A DNA stretch of 64,000 nt from Anaerococcus prevotii DSM 20548. Lineage in GTDB: Bacteria; Bacillota; Clostridia; Tissierellales; Peptoniphilaceae. The stretch spans positions 988,501 to 1,052,500 of the forward strand of contig NC_013171.1 in NCBI RefSeq assembly GCF_000024105.1, in the 5' to 3' direction. The position numbers and the translations under genes are program-made. The notes below the pieces were generated by a model that made no database searches, was not told the DNA's origin, and saw only the letters and a list, made by a program, of their open reading frames with translations. Within the stretch, counting starts at the first letter, position 1. Every line of letters begins with the position of its first letter. Shown here piece by piece: positions 1 through 8,945 of the stretch.

Positions 1-787
1 TTTAGAAAACAAGTATATAATTAATGCAATTCCAACTCAAAGTATCAGAAATGTTTACGAAAATCTAGGCCCTTTCTTTGATGAGAGTAAGGTTATAATC
101 AATTTATCTAAAGGACTTGAGCTTAAAACTCACTTTAGGATATCAGAAATATTGGAAGATGTATTAGGAGATATTAATTACGCTATTGTGAGCGGTCCAT
201 CCCATGCAGAAGAAGTAATAAAAGAGATGCCAACTACACTTGTTTGTGCATCAAATGATATAAATCTAGCCAAGGATATTCAAGATATTTTTAATAGAGA
301 TTACTTTAGGGTATATACATCTACAGATGTTATTGGAGTAGAGATAGGAGGAAGTATCAAGAATATACTTGCCTTTGGCATAGGAATGGCCGATGGCTTA
401 TCTTATGGAGATAACTCTAAGGCTGCTCTTATAACAAGGGGGATTCATGAAATGGAAAGATTTGCCACTAGCTTTGGCGCGAGTGAGAAGACTATAAACG
501 GTCTTGCTGGAATTGGTGATCTTATTGTTACGGCTACTAGTAATCTTTCTCGAAACAATAGGGCTGGAAGACTTATCGGTGAAGGATATAGCATTGAAGA
601 GAGCATAGCTAAGGTAAATATGGTCGTAGAAGGTATACCTACTACTCGAGCAGTCTATGAACTTTCTAAAGAAAAAAATATTGAAATGCCTATTACTTAT
701 GAAATCTATAAGGTTTTATTTGAAGGAAAGTCAGCTCATCAATCTGTTAAGGATTTGATGGGAAGAGACTTAAAAAATGAATATTAA
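1..787 (+). CDS. gpsA: Glycerol-3-phosphate dehydrogenase [NAD(P)+], 5'-truncated by window edge
   Basis: The reading frame is open from base 2, so the N-terminal Rossmann nucleotide-binding part lies outside the window. The enzyme reduces dihydroxyacetone phosphate to sn-glycerol-3-phosphate for phospholipid synthesis in the cytoplasm. The visible part carries the family motif NLSKGLE near codon 39, then SGPSHAEE, the catalytic-lysine region GGSIKNILAFGIGMADGL, and the substrate-binding stretch TSNLSRNNRAGRLIGEG. It ends MGRDLKNEY, as usual for GpsA. An ATG-like start inside (TTG at 152) is not the real start, because homology continues upstream of it. Confidence 0.95.
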   Translation, partial: LENKYIINAIPTQSIRNVYENLGPFFDESKVIINLSKGLELKTHFRISEILEDVLGDINYAIVSGPSHAEEVIKEMPTTLVCASNDINLAKDIQDIFNRDYFRVYTSTDVIGVEIGGSIKNILAFGIGMADGLSYGDNSKAALITRGIHEMERFATSFGASEKTINGLAGIGDLIVTATSNLSRNNRAGRLIGEGYSIEESIAKVNMVVEGIPTTRAVYELSKEKNIEMPITYEIYKVLFEGKSAHQSVKDLMGRDLKNEY

Positions 788-788
788 A

Positions 789-818
789 TTCGAAATATTC
801 TTCTTATTAAGATATAAT
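789..818 (+). promoter_or_regulatory. Possible promoter of sepF
   Basis: A perfect TATAAT lies at 813-818 in the gap after gpsA. The best -35 candidate, TTCGAA at 789-794 with an 18-bp spacer, is weak. The start codon of sepF follows 36 bases later. Confidence 0.35.
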
Positions 819-853
819 GTAATAGAGAGATAAAAAATGCAAAGGAAGTAATT

Positions 854-1438
854 ATGTTAGATAGGTTTAAAGAATTTATAGGTATTGATGACAAATACGA
901 TGATTACGATGAGGATCAGTTGTATTACGACGATCTAGAAGAAGAAACAAAAGAAGAGAGTAAAGATAAATCTGAGAAGAATGAAACATATAAATCATAT
1001 TTTTCAGACTCAAGCTATAAGAGCGAAGAAAGTGATGAAAGTTTTAAGCCATCTTTTATAGATAGCTTCAAGGATAATTCTTCATTCAAGAGTTCTAAAT
1101 CATCAAGAAGAGGAGACAATGTAGTAAAAATGAGTGATAAAAATTTTGCTGGATCAAGTTCAATGAGAATTTCGATTCAAGAACCATTAGATTATGAAAC
1201 AGACGCACCAAAAGTTATTGATGATATCCTTAACAAGAAGGTAGTTGTCCTAAACTTAGAGATGGTTGAATCAGATACAAGAAGACAAATCTTTGACTTC
1301 GTAAGTGGTGCTGTATATGCCTTAAGCGGTACGGTTGAAAAAGTTACAAAAGGAATATTTGTTATTAGCCCAAACGGCATACAAATAGATCCGGCTGTTA
1401 CTGATCAAATATCTGAAGGAAATTATAATCAATTATAG
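854..1438 (+). CDS. sepF: Cell division protein SepF
   Basis: SepF binds FtsZ at the septum, bundles its filaments and tethers the Z-ring to the membrane. The N-terminus (MLDRFKEFIGI) resembles the amphipathic membrane-binding helix of the family. Residues about 14-100 are a very acidic, serine-rich linker, longer than in Bacillus. The conserved DUF552 core covers about residues 105-185, with VVVLNLEM and RRQIFDFVSGAVYALSG. The neighbouring ylmH, lspA and upstream gpsA fit the classical sepF region, but ylmG, divIVA and ileS are not between them here. The start has AAGGAAG upstream. Confidence 0.93.
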   Translation: MLDRFKEFIGIDDKYDDYDEDQLYYDDLEEETKEESKDKSEKNETYKSYFSDSSYKSEESDESFKPSFIDSFKDNSSFKSSKSSRRGDNVVKMSDKNFAGSSSMRISIQEPLDYETDAPKVIDDILNKKVVVLNLEMVESDTRRQIFDFVSGAVYALSGTVEKVTKGIFVISPNGIQIDPAVTDQISEGNYNQL

Positions 1439-1467
1439 ATCGATCTAATATATCGATCTTTCTTTTT
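1437..1467 (+). terminator. Intrinsic terminator between sepF and ylmH
   Basis: An 8-bp perfect stem (AGATCGAT 1437-1444 with ATCGATCT 1452-1459) overlaps the sepF stop codon. It is followed by a T-rich tract that runs directly into the ylmH start codon at 1468. Confidence 0.7.
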
Positions 1468-2235
1468 ATGAGTTTAGAATATAATTTGAACTTTGTTAAG
1501 GACAAAGCTAAGAAATCCAACATTAAGAAGGCTATATCTATATTGGAGAGAGGTTTTTACACCAAGCAAGAAGTCTCTAGTTTCTTTCTCGACCCCTTTG
1601 AGAGGAAAGTTATAAAAGATATAGCCAGAATTAATAATATAGATATAGTATTTGTTGGTGCTAATGATAAATGTGAAAGAAAAATCTTTGTAGCAAATTA
1701 CTATTATCTCCCTATAGAAGAGAGTAATTATATAAAAGTTCTTAGTTTTGACAGTAGTGATATCAAGCATCCTGATGTATTAGGTGCCTTAATCCATATG
1801 GGAATTGATAGAAATAGTATTGGTGATATATCTATATTAGAAGATTCCGTAGAATTTGTTGTATTGGAAGAAGAAGCAGATTTTATTAAGTATAATTTAA
1901 GTAGGATAAAAAGAGAAGGCATAGACATTGAAATTAAAGAGGAATGTAAATTGAATAAAGCAATAGAAGACTATATTTTATCTACTAGCTTTATTTCTTC
2001 ATTAAGACTAGATAATATAGTATCTAGCCTAGTAAATACTTCCAGGTCTAAGGCTAAGGATTTGATAAATAATAGGCTTGTGAAGGTTGATCATCAAACG
2101 ATAACAGATCCGAGCTATAATGTAGATGAAGGAGCTATCTTATCGATTAGAAAAGAAGGAAGATTTATCTTTGATAGGATAAAAGGACTTAGCAAGAAGG
2201 GGAACTATCACATAGAATATAGGAAATTAATATGA
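1468..2235 (+). CDS. ylmH: YlmH-type S4-domain RNA-binding protein
   Basis: A 255-residue protein of the YlmH family. Members bind 50S subunits or tRNA and take part in ribosome-associated quality control beside RqcH. The C-terminal S4 domain is clear at about residues 180-245 (RLDNIVSSLVNTSRSKAKDL, then NRLVKVDH). The N-terminal part has the typical FLDPFER motif. The gene sits between sepF and lspA, as is common in Firmicutes, and overlaps lspA by 4 bases. The start chosen has no Shine-Dalgarno sequence, because a terminator U-tract lies directly before the ATG. An rqcH gene occurs at 41148, so both partners of that pathway are in this window. Confidence 0.88.
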   Translation: MSLEYNLNFVKDKAKKSNIKKAISILERGFYTKQEVSSFFLDPFERKVIKDIARINNIDIVFVGANDKCERKIFVANYYYLPIEESNYIKVLSFDSSDIKHPDVLGALIHMGIDRNSIGDISILEDSVEFVVLEEEADFIKYNLSRIKREGIDIEIKEECKLNKAIEDYILSTSFISSLRLDNIVSSLVNTSRSKAKDLINNRLVKVDHQTITDPSYNVDEGAILSIRKEGRFIFDRIKGLSKKGNYHIEYRKLI

Positions 2236-2669
2236 TATATTTAGTAATTATAATATTGGGTCTTGTAATTGATAGGCTCACAAAAATTTATGCAGTTAAC
2301 AACTTAATGGGAAAAAATATTGATGGAAAGGTCTTTAATTTAACCTACCTTGAAAATAGAGGAGCGGCTTTTGGAATCTTACAAGATAAGAGATTGATAT
2401 TTATTATACTTACAACTGCAATTGTTATATATTTGCTTTATTATTTTATTAAAAATATAAAGACAAGCCCTATGATCCTCAATTTATCGCTAGCGATGAT
2501 TATATCTGGAGCTATAGGTAACTTCTATGATAGGCTTATCCAAGGATATGTAGTAGATTTTTTAGAGTTTTCTTTTGTACAATTTCCAGTATTTAATGTT
2601 GCAGATATTTTGGTAACAGCAGGATGCGCTCTAATGATTATTTATATTCTCTTACATGGAGATAAATAA
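2232..2669 (+). CDS. lspA: Lipoprotein signal peptidase (signal peptidase II)
   Basis: A membrane aspartyl protease that cleaves signal peptides from diacylated prolipoproteins. The 145-residue protein has four predicted transmembrane segments and the family motifs NRGAAFG (about residue 37), the first catalytic Asp in GNFYDRL, and the second in FNVADI. Two lipoprotein substrates (the PrsA-like proteins at 43302-45267) are encoded in the same window. The ATG overlaps the last codons of ylmH. The stop codon overlaps the ATG of ung at 2669. Confidence 0.96.
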   Translation: MIYLVIIILGLVIDRLTKIYAVNNLMGKNIDGKVFNLTYLENRGAAFGILQDKRLIFIILTTAIVIYLLYYFIKNIKTSPMILNLSLAMIISGAIGNFYDRLIQGYVVDFLEFSFVQFPVFNVADILVTAGCALMIIYILLHGDK

Positions 2670-3349
2670 TGAGTGTACAAATTGGAAATGATTGGGATCA
2701 ATTACTAAAAGAGGAGTGGGAGAAGCCTTACTACAAAAATCTCAGAAAGTTTTTGATTAATGAATATAAGCATTATAATATATATCCCGATATGTATGAT
2801 CTTTTTAATGCGCTAAAATATGTAAGTTATGAGGATACGAAAGTCGTAATTCTAGGACAAGATCCCTATCACGGTAGGGGTCAAGCTCATGGATTTTCAT
2901 TTTCTGTAAAAGAAGATGTGCCCATACCACCTTCCTTATTAAATATATATAAGGAGCTTAATAATGATTTAGGTCTTTTTATACCAGATAATGGAGATTT
3001 AACCAAGTGGGCTGAACAAGGAGTTTTGCTTTTAAACACAGTTCTTACTGTAAGAGAAAAATCTCCTAACTCCCATAAAGGAAAAGGCTGGGAGATACTT
3101 ACTGATAGAATAATAGAGTTATTGAATAAACGTGAAAAGCCTATGGTATTTATTCTTTGGGGAGCAAATGCAAAATCAAAGGAAAGATTAATTACCAATA
3201 AAAATCATCTTATCTTAAAATCAGTACATCCTTCGCCTTTATCGGCTTATAGAGGATTTTTTGGATCAAAAGTTTTTTCTAAGACAAATGAGTTCTTAAA
3301 AGCAAATAATATGGAAGAAATTGACTGGCAAATCGAGAATCAGAGATGA
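2669..3349 (+). CDS. ung: Uracil-DNA glycosylase, family 1
   Basis: Removes uracil from DNA to start base-excision repair. The 226-residue protein is full length. Motif [14 protein letters not shown], holds the catalytic Asp-His context. [20 protein letters not shown] and the DNA-intercalation loop [13 protein letters not shown] are intact. It is translationally coupled to lspA (TAATG overlap). Its 3' end overlaps the convergent exonuclease gene by 10 bases, and its own terminator lies across that overlap. Confidence 0.97.
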   Translation: MSVQIGNDWDQLLKEEWEKPYYKNLRKFLINEYKHYNIYPDMYDLFNALKYVSYEDTKVVILGQDPYHGRGQAHGFSFSVKEDVPIPPSLLNIYKELNNDLGLFIPDNGDLTKWAEQGVLLLNTVLTVREKSPNSHKGKGWEILTDRIIELLNKREKPMVFILWGANAKSKERLITNKNHLILKSVHPSPLSAYRGFFGSKVFSKTNEFLKANNMEEIDWQIENQR

Positions 3350-3367
3350 CTCTCGATTATTTTTTTT
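3331..3367 (+). terminator. Intrinsic terminator of ung, inside the convergent overlap
   Basis: The stem AATCGAGA (3331-3338) pairs with TCTCGATT (3351-3358) and is followed by eight T residues. The hairpin contains the ung stop codon and the last codons of the opposite gene. On the minus strand no U-tract follows, so it should act for ung only. Confidence 0.75.
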
Positions 3368-4245
3368 GCTAAAGTAAGAAGATTTTTGTGATTATATTTG
3401 AAATTTTCTCTTATTATTAGGAAATGTTCGTCAATACTGAGACTTGTCTCATTTTTGATCTCAAAATTATTTATACTTACATAGCCTTTAACATCCCTAT
3501 TAAGAATTCCATATAAAACTTGTAAATTGATTATAATTGTTCTTCCTTTTATTATTAATTCATAATTTTCTCCATTAAAATAAGATTCTTTTAGAAGATT
3601 TTGAGACCTTAGAGAAATTCTTGCAACGTCGTTATTTATATCACAGTTTAATAAAGTTATAGGAGATAAATTAGAATCAATTGAAAGTTTATCTTCAAAG
3701 TATTTTTCTATATAGACAATCTTCTCGGTTGCAATAAGATCATTTTCATTATGCTTCATTATAGGATAAGGATTTGTACGCCTTTTCAAATCATTAGTTA
3801 ATTTGCTGAAAGTTTTGTAACGTGAAGGGTCATTCCTATAGAAACCTGCAAGTTTCTCAATATCATTAAGCTTAAGTGATTCAAAATCAAAAAACTTGTT
3901 GTAGGGCCTTATTAGCTTAAGTAAGTCCAAATCTTGTGGTAGTAGAGGGAAGTCTTTGTGTTTTATAAGCCTATTATTTAAGAAAGGTATATCAAAGGTA
4001 TCACCATTATAGGTGATTACTTTTTTATCTGATATTTTTCTCTTATAAATTTCAAGTAATCTTTGCTCCTCACTATCATCTTGGGCAAAATATTGGTAAA
4101 TATAAGCCTTACCATCTATTTTTTCAATTATACCTAACAATACAAGGCTATCTATAGAAGAGTCAAGGCCCGTAGTTTCTATATCTAAAATAATTTCATC
4201 TTCTTTTAAATTTTTAGCTTCATATCTTTTCTTTAGTGTAATCAT
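3340..4245 (-). CDS. RNase H-like (YprB-type) 3'-5' exonuclease domain protein
   Basis: A 301-residue protein with a DnaQ/RNase H-like exonuclease domain in the first ~190 residues. Visible DEDD-type acidic motifs are DIETTGLD (Asp21, Glu23), [11 protein letters not shown] and [11 protein letters not shown]. It matches the RNase_H_2 (YprB) family, whose substrate is unsettled. The C-terminal ~110 residues are less conserved and carry no motif I recognise. It stands alone on the minus strand, convergent with ung and divergent from the cysteine desulfurase gene. A role in DNA or RNA trimming is inferred from the fold only. Confidence 0.75.
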   Translation of the reverse strand: MITLKKRYEAKNLKEDEIILDIETTGLDSSIDSLVLLGIIEKIDGKAYIYQYFAQDDSEEQRLLEIYKRKISDKKVITYNGDTFDIPFLNNRLIKHKDFPLLPQDLDLLKLIRPYNKFFDFESLKLNDIEKLAGFYRNDPSRYKTFSKLTNDLKRRTNPYPIMKHNENDLIATEKIVYIEKYFEDKLSIDSNLSPITLLNCDINNDVARISLRSQNLLKESYFNGENYELIIKGRTIIINLQVLYGILNRDVKGYVSINNFEIKNETSLSIDEHFLIIRENFKYNHKNLLTLAKKIIESHL

Positions 4246-4264
4246 ATTATTACTATACTATAAT

Positions 4265-4292
4265 TTGTAATTAGACTTCGTTATAATATAAT
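4265..4292 (+). promoter_or_regulatory. Promoter of the cysteine desulfurase-thiI operon
   Basis: TTGTAA (4265-4270), a 16-bp spacer and TATAAT (4287-4292). A second overlapping TATAAT starts at 4282. The start codon is 22 bases downstream. Confidence 0.6.
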
Positions 4293-4313
4293 GAATAAGT
4301 TAAGGAGTAGTCT

Positions 4314-5432
4314 ATGATATATTTAGATAATGCAGCAACTACAAAAATGTATAGGGAAGCCATCGATAAAATGGTTGAAGTAGAAGAAAATTGCTATGCA
4401 AATACTTCATCAATTCATTCATTTGGCATGGATTCTGAAAATTTAATAAAAAAAAGTAAAAACATAATGGCAAAGGCTATAAATGCGAAAGAAAGTGAAA
4501 TATACTTCACTAAAGGAGCAAGCGAATCCAATAATATTGTCGTTTCATCTTTTGCATCTGCTGATAGCAAAGTCATTACAACAAGTATAGAGCACTCATC
4601 TATATATGATGCTGTTATAAATAATAACTACAAAGAAGTAGTATTTTTAAAAAATGACAAATATGGTTTTGTCGATTTAAAAGATTTGAAAGAAAAGTTA
4701 GATAAAGATGTCAAGCTTGTATCAATAATATACGTGAACAACGAAATAGGAACGATTCAAGATGTAAGGGAAATATCGAAAATCATAAAATCTTATAATC
4801 CAAATATTTGTATGCATATAGATGCTACCCAAGCTGTATGTAAAATTTCTTGTGATGTTGATAAACTTGGTGTAGACTTAATGAGTTTTAGTGCACATAA
4901 GTTTCATGGACCAAAGGGTGTTGGCATTCTTTATGTAAGAAATAATATTCTATCTAAGATCAAACCACTTATCTATGGGGGAAGGCAAGAAATTGTATCT
5001 TCAGGAACCGTAAATCATCCGGCTATTTGTGCTGCAGGAGTTGCCCTAGAAAAGCAGCTTATGAATAATGAGTACAAATATATTGAGGATCTTAACCTAG
5101 CTCTTAGAAAGGCGATTGAAGAAAGTATAGATGATTATTATATAATCTCACCTAAGGAGAACTCCTCTGCCTATGTTTTAGACGTTTGTTTTAAAAATAT
5201 TAAATCTGAGGTTTTGGTTCATTATCTTGAAGACAATGGGATTTTTGTATCATCTGGATCTGCCTGTTCTAAGGGAGGAGATAATAGGATACTAAAAGCT
5301 TTGGGAATAGATAAAGATTATATAGATGGAGCTATTAGATTTTCTTTTTCAAACGATACAAGTATGGAAGATATTAATAAAACTGTTGAAGTTTTAAAAG
5401 AAGGAATTGAGATGATTAGGGAGGTGTTTTAA
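4314..5432 (+). CDS. Cysteine desulfurase (NifS/IscS family), partner of ThiI
   Basis: A PLP enzyme that takes sulfur from cysteine as an enzyme-bound persulfide. The PLP lysine is in SFSAHKFHGPKGVGILY (about residue 197). The catalytic Cys is in SSGSACSKGG (about residue 317), in a short loop typical of the NifS/IscS class. At 372 residues it is full length. It ends exactly where thiI begins (TAATG overlap), like the Bacillus nifZ-thiI pair, so its likely acceptor is ThiI. No scaffold gene (iscU/sufU) is in the window. General Fe-S service is possible but not shown. Confidence 0.92.
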   Translation: MIYLDNAATTKMYREAIDKMVEVEENCYANTSSIHSFGMDSENLIKKSKNIMAKAINAKESEIYFTKGASESNNIVVSSFASADSKVITTSIEHSSIYDAVINNNYKEVVFLKNDKYGFVDLKDLKEKLDKDVKLVSIIYVNNEIGTIQDVREISKIIKSYNPNICMHIDATQAVCKISCDVDKLGVDLMSFSAHKFHGPKGVGILYVRNNILSKIKPLIYGGRQEIVSSGTVNHPAICAAGVALEKQLMNNEYKYIEDLNLALRKAIEESIDDYYIISPKENSSAYVLDVCFKNIKSEVLVHYLEDNGIFVSSGSACSKGGDNRILKALGIDKDYIDGAIRFSFSNDTSMEDINKTVEVLKEGIEMIREVF

Positions 5433-6595
5433 TGGATTGGTTTCTAGCAGTAAGTTTCGGTGAGATATTTCTAAAAGGAAGAAATAGAAATACCTTTTAT
5501 AAAACAGCCATAAACAATATAAAGAGAAATATCAGAGATATAGGCTATGATGATATGTTCCAAGAATCATCAAAATTATATATAAAAGCTGATAGAGACA
5601 AGTTTGATAGATTAATTAAAGAAATAAAAAAAGTATTTGGAATAGTTTATATATCTGAAGTTGTTAGATGTGAGAAAACAGTTGAAGATATAAGTAAGAC
5701 TAGTATTAACTTAGTTAAATATTATAATTTCGATACGGATATGACCTTTAAGGTGGAATCCAAAAGAACTGACAAATCATTTGCTCTAACATCACCTAAG
5801 CTGAGTGCAAAAATAGGTGGAGATATCCTAGGAAAGTATAATGGCTTAAGTGTAGATATACATGAGCCTGACTTTACTGTATTTATCGATGTAAAATCAA
5901 AAGCCTATATCTACATAAAGAGGGTTGAAGGTCTCGGAGGACTTCCTCTTGGTTCTGGTGGAGAGGGACTTCTTTTATTATCTGGAGGAATAGACTCACC
6001 AGTAGCAGGATTTCTTATGGCAAAAAGAGGAATGAATATCAACGCTATACACTTTCACTCTTATCCATTTACATCAAAAAGAGCCCATCAAAAGGCAATG
6101 GATCTTGCAAAAATTCTATCAGCCTATACGGGCAAGATGACGGTTTACTCGGTAAATCTTGCTGAGATTTATAAGGCAATAAGCAAAAATTGTCCTAGAA
6201 GAGAAACGACAATACTGTCACGTAGATTTATGATGAGAATTGCAAATAAAATTTCTGAAAAATATTATTATCAGGCCCTGATAACAGGAGAAAGTCTCGG
6301 ACAAGTTGCAAGCCAAACTATAGAGTCGGTTTCTGTTATCAACGATTCCAGTAAACTACCAATACTTAGACCTCTTATAGCTATGGATAAGAAAGATATC
6401 ATAGAAATTTCTGAGAAAATAGATTCCTATGAAAAGGCAATCGAACCATATGACGATTGTTGTTCGATTTTTGCGCCAGACTCACCAGTCACAAAGCCAA
6501 AACTAAAATATATAGAAAAGTCAGAGGAAAACTTAGATATAGAGAAGTTAGAAAATCAAGCCATAGAGACTATGGAAATTATAGAAATTGCTTGA
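5432..6595 (+). CDS. thiI: tRNA uridine 4-sulfurtransferase ThiI
   Basis: Makes 4-thiouridine at position 8 of tRNA and can pass sulfur to thiamine thiazole synthesis. The order is an N-terminal ferredoxin-like and THUMP region (to about residue 165), then the PP-loop SGGIDSP at about residue 180, and the tRNA-binding GESLGQVASQT. At 387 residues it lacks the C-terminal rhodanese domain of the E. coli enzyme, as is usual in Firmicutes. The neighbouring desulfurase must therefore donate sulfur directly. The stop codon TGA overlaps the -35 box of the rplU promoter. Confidence 0.96.
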   Translation: MDWFLAVSFGEIFLKGRNRNTFYKTAINNIKRNIRDIGYDDMFQESSKLYIKADRDKFDRLIKEIKKVFGIVYISEVVRCEKTVEDISKTSINLVKYYNFDTDMTFKVESKRTDKSFALTSPKLSAKIGGDILGKYNGLSVDIHEPDFTVFIDVKSKAYIYIKRVEGLGGLPLGSGGEGLLLLSGGIDSPVAGFLMAKRGMNINAIHFHSYPFTSKRAHQKAMDLAKILSAYTGKMTVYSVNLAEIYKAISKNCPRRETTILSRRFMMRIANKISEKYYYQALITGESLGQVASQTIESVSVINDSSKLPILRPLIAMDKKDIIEISEKIDSYEKAIEPYDDCCSIFAPDSPVTKPKLKYIEKSEENLDIEKLENQAIETMEIIEIA

Positions 6596-6622
6596 CATAT
6601 AAGCTAAAGATAGTATTATAAT
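6592..6622 (+). promoter_or_regulatory. Promoter of the rplU operon
   Basis: Consensus TTGACA at 6592-6597 overlaps the thiI stop codon. TATAAT follows at 6617-6622 with a 19-bp spacer, or TATTAT at 6614-6619 with 16 bp. It precedes the L21 leader. Confidence 0.75.
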
Positions 6623-6630
6623 CAAGTAAA

Positions 6631-6668
6631 CCGCTCAGTCCGGGTGCTGATCCCCAACACTGGCGAGA
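6631..6668 (+). ncRNA. Ribosomal protein L21 leader RNA
   Basis: A short structured leader between the promoter and rplU. A stem pairs CGC-CAGT (6632-6639, with U6635 bulged) with ACTGGCG (6659-6665). It encloses a GGGUG...CCCC/CAACAC helix. Position, size and sequence fit the L21_leader motif of Firmicutes, in which L21 is thought to bind its own mRNA and repress the operon. The assignment is from pattern memory. A covariance-model search for L21_leader would settle it. Confidence 0.65.
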
Positions 6669-6690
6669 ATTTTAGTAATAGGAGGTTTCC

Positions 6691-6999
6691 ATGTACGCAA
6701 TAATTAAAACAGGTGGAAAACAATACAAAGTATCAGAAGGTGACTTAGTAAGAGTTGAAAAACTCCCTTACGAAGTTGGTGACACCGTTGAATTTGACCA
6801 AGTACTTTTAGTTTCTGGAGATGAAGTTAAAGTTGGTTCTCCAGTAATCGAAAACGCAAAAGTAACAGCAACAGTTGAAGATCAAAATAAAGATAAGAAA
6901 ATTGTTGTATTCAAATACAAACCTAAAAAACAATACAGAAAAAAACACGGTCACAGACAACCTTATACTTTAGTAAAAATTGATAGCATTAGCCTTTAA
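6691..6999 (+). CDS. rplU: 50S ribosomal protein L21
   Basis: A 102-residue L21 with the canonical start [18 protein letters not shown] and the basic 23S-binding stretch [17 protein letters not shown] near the C-terminus. A strong AGGAGG lies 5-10 bases upstream. It is the first gene of the L21-Prp-L27-Obg operon and overlaps prp by one base. Confidence 0.98.
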   Translation: MYAIIKTGGKQYKVSEGDLVRVEKLPYEVGDTVEFDQVLLVSGDEVKVGSPVIENAKVTATVEDQNKDKKIVVFKYKPKKQYRKKHGHRQPYTLVKIDSISL

Positions 7000-7310
7000 T
7001 GATTAATGTTGATTTATTAATCAAAGAAGGAAGAACAGTAGGATATGAAATTCGAGGTCATGCTGATTTTGCTGAGCATGGCACAGACATAGTTTGTTCT
7101 GCAGTTACAATTTTAGCATATACCTGCATAAATACTTTAGATAAGTATGTGACAGATGTCGATTTTATAGATGATGGCGATATACTTAAGCTTAAAACTT
7201 GTGAAAACTCAAAGGAAGTTGATGTTGTATTTGACTATTTTGAAACTGGAATACAAACTTTGTTAGGTAACTATAGCGATTACGTAAAATTAAATTATAA
7301 GGAGACATGA
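6999..7310 (+). CDS. prp: Ribosomal-processing cysteine protease Prp
   Basis: A 103-residue protease that removes the N-terminal leader of L27, a step essential in Firmicutes with extended L27. The catalytic pair is visible as His21 in GHADFAEHG and Cys33 in DIVCSAVT. The gene sits between rplU and rpmA, the diagnostic location, and rpmA starts one base after its stop codon. The L27 encoded next door carries such a leader, which supports the assignment. Confidence 0.95.
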   Translation: MINVDLLIKEGRTVGYEIRGHADFAEHGTDIVCSAVTILAYTCINTLDKYVTDVDFIDDGDILKLKTCENSKEVDVVFDYFETGIQTLLGNYSDYVKLNYKET

Positions 7311-7311
7311 A

Positions 7312-7605
7312 ATGATATTAAACATAGATTTACAAAGATTGTCAAGCAAGAAGGGAGTTTCTTCATCTAAGAACGGTAGAGATTCCAATGCTAAAAGACT
7401 AGGTGTTAAAAGAAGCGATGGACAATTTGTTAACGCTGGAACAATCATAGTTAGACAAAGAGGAACAAAAATCCACCCAGGTAACAATGTTAAAAAGGGT
7501 GCTGATGATACTCTTTACGCTTCATGTGAAGGTGTTGTTAAATTCGAAAGAAAGGGCAGAGACAAAAAACAAGTTTCTGTTTACGCTGAAGCAGACATTG
7601 CTTAG
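7312..7605 (+). CDS. rpmA: 50S ribosomal protein L27 with cleavable leader
   Basis: A 97-residue L27. The mature start [20 protein letters not shown] and the P-site-reaching N-terminal tail are typical. Before it lie about ten extra residues, [10 protein letters not shown], matching the Prp-cleaved leader of Firmicutes. The junction reads LQRL/SSKKG, where the usual consensus is LQFF/ASKKG. The site therefore appears to have diverged at the two positions before cleavage. An efficient terminator follows. Confidence 0.97.
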   Translation: MILNIDLQRLSSKKGVSSSKNGRDSNAKRLGVKRSDGQFVNAGTIIVRQRGTKIHPGNNVKKGADDTLYASCEGVVKFERKGRDKKQVSVYAEADIA

Positions 7606-7614
7606 AAAGTCAGA

Positions 7615-7639
7615 GCTTGCCAATTGGCAAGCCTTTTTT
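7615..7639 (+). terminator. Intrinsic terminator after rpmA
   Basis: A perfect 18-base palindrome, GCTTGCCAATTGGCAAGC (7615-7632), is followed by six T residues. It separates the ribosomal protein genes from obg, so obg and later genes depend on readthrough or a separate start. Confidence 0.85.
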
Positions 7640-7656
7640 AATGAGAGGATTTAATT

Positions 7657-8937
7657 ATGATAGATTATGCGAGAGTTAGTCTTAAGGCAGGAGACGGAGG
7701 AAATGGAGCTGTTGCTTGGAGACGAGAAAAGTACGAACCAAACGGCGGTCCTGCAGGTGGTGATGGAGGAAACGGTGGCTCTATAATTATAAAAGCTACA
7801 AGAAATCTTTCAACTCTTGATGAATTTAGATATAAAACTAAATATAAGGCTCAAAATGGTGAAGCTGGTGGTAAGAAGAAGAAATTCGGGAAAAAGGGTG
7901 ATGATTTAATAATAAAAGTCCCTGTAGGAACCTTAGTTAGGGAAGCTAATAGCGAAGTTATAATAAAAGACCTAAACAAGGATGGGGAAGAGTATGTTAT
8001 AGCCAAAGGTGGTAGAGGTGGTAGAGGAAATGTCCACTTCAAAAACTCAATACGCCAGGCACCACGCTTTGCAGAATTAGGTCGAAGCGGTCAAGAAATA
8101 GAAGTTATTTTCGAGCTTAAAATACTGGCGGATGTTGGTCTTGTTGGACTACCAAATGTAGGAAAATCAACCTTGATTTCTGTAATTAGTAAGGCTAGAC
8201 CAAAGATTGCCAATTATCACTTTACTACTATAGATCCAAATCTTGGAGTTGTAAATATCGATAGTGAAAGATCATTTATTGTGGCTGATATTCCAGGTCT
8301 TATAGAAGGAGCAAGCGACGGTAGTGGATTAGGTCATGACTTCTTAAAACATGTCGAAAGATGTAGAGTTTTAGTTCACCTTGTAGATATTTCTGGAATA
8401 GAGGGTAGAAATCCTATAGAAGATTTCAAAATGATTAATGAAGAATTGAAATTATACAACGAAAAGCTAGCCCAAAAACCAATGATTATAGCCATGAATA
8501 AGTCAGATCTTGATTTTAATAAAAACTCGGATGAATTCATCAATGAGTTTTCTGATAAGTATGATATATACAAGATATCAGCAGCTACAACTGAAGGAAT
8601 CAAGGAATTAGTAGATGCTATATCAGAGCTGTTGGCGAAAAGTGATATCAAAGAATTTGATCCTATGGAAGAAGTTGACACAGAATTCTTGGAAAAATAT
8701 TACGACAGAGAAATTGAATACGACTTAAACTTTAGAAAAGAAAATGATATTTTTGTTGTCGATGGGAAAAGAGTTGATAAATTACTAGAAAAGGTCGATC
8801 TAGAGGATTACGATGGCAAGATGTACTTCGAGAAAACTTTGAGAGAGATGGAAGTTTTTGATAAATTAAAAGAAATGGGAATCCAAGAAGGTGACAGTGT
8901 TGCCTTTGGAGACTTGGTATTTGAATACTATGAATAG
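7657..8937 (+). CDS. obgE: GTPase Obg/CgtA
   Basis: Large-subunit assembly GTPase. Domains in order: the glycine-rich Obg fold (residues 1-158, with GGDGGNGGS and GGRGGRGN), and the G domain (about 159-330) with G1 GLPNVGKST, G3 DIPGLIEGA and NKSD. The C-terminal OCT domain (about 345-426) ends FGDLVFEYYE. Length 426 is normal for Firmicutes. It is followed after 8 bases by the ribosome-assembly gene yhbY, which fits a shared role in 50S maturation. Confidence 0.98.
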   Translation: MIDYARVSLKAGDGGNGAVAWRREKYEPNGGPAGGDGGNGGSIIIKATRNLSTLDEFRYKTKYKAQNGEAGGKKKKFGKKGDDLIIKVPVGTLVREANSEVIIKDLNKDGEEYVIAKGGRGGRGNVHFKNSIRQAPRFAELGRSGQEIEVIFELKILADVGLVGLPNVGKSTLISVISKARPKIANYHFTTIDPNLGVVNIDSERSFIVADIPGLIEGASDGSGLGHDFLKHVERCRVLVHLVDISGIEGRNPIEDFKMINEELKLYNEKLAQKPMIIAMNKSDLDFNKNSDEFINEFSDKYDIYKISAATTEGIKELVDAISELLAKSDIKEFDPMEEVDTEFLEKYYDREIEYDLNFRKENDIFVVDGKRVDKLLEKVDLEDYDGKMYFEKTLREMEVFDKLKEMGIQEGDSVAFGDLVFEYYE

Positions 8938-8945
8938 GAGAATAT

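Noticed and set aside
152-787. gpsA starting at the TTG at 152
   Set aside because: The same frame upstream encodes conserved GpsA sequence (NLSKGLE) to the window edge, so the gene is truncated by the window and does not start here.
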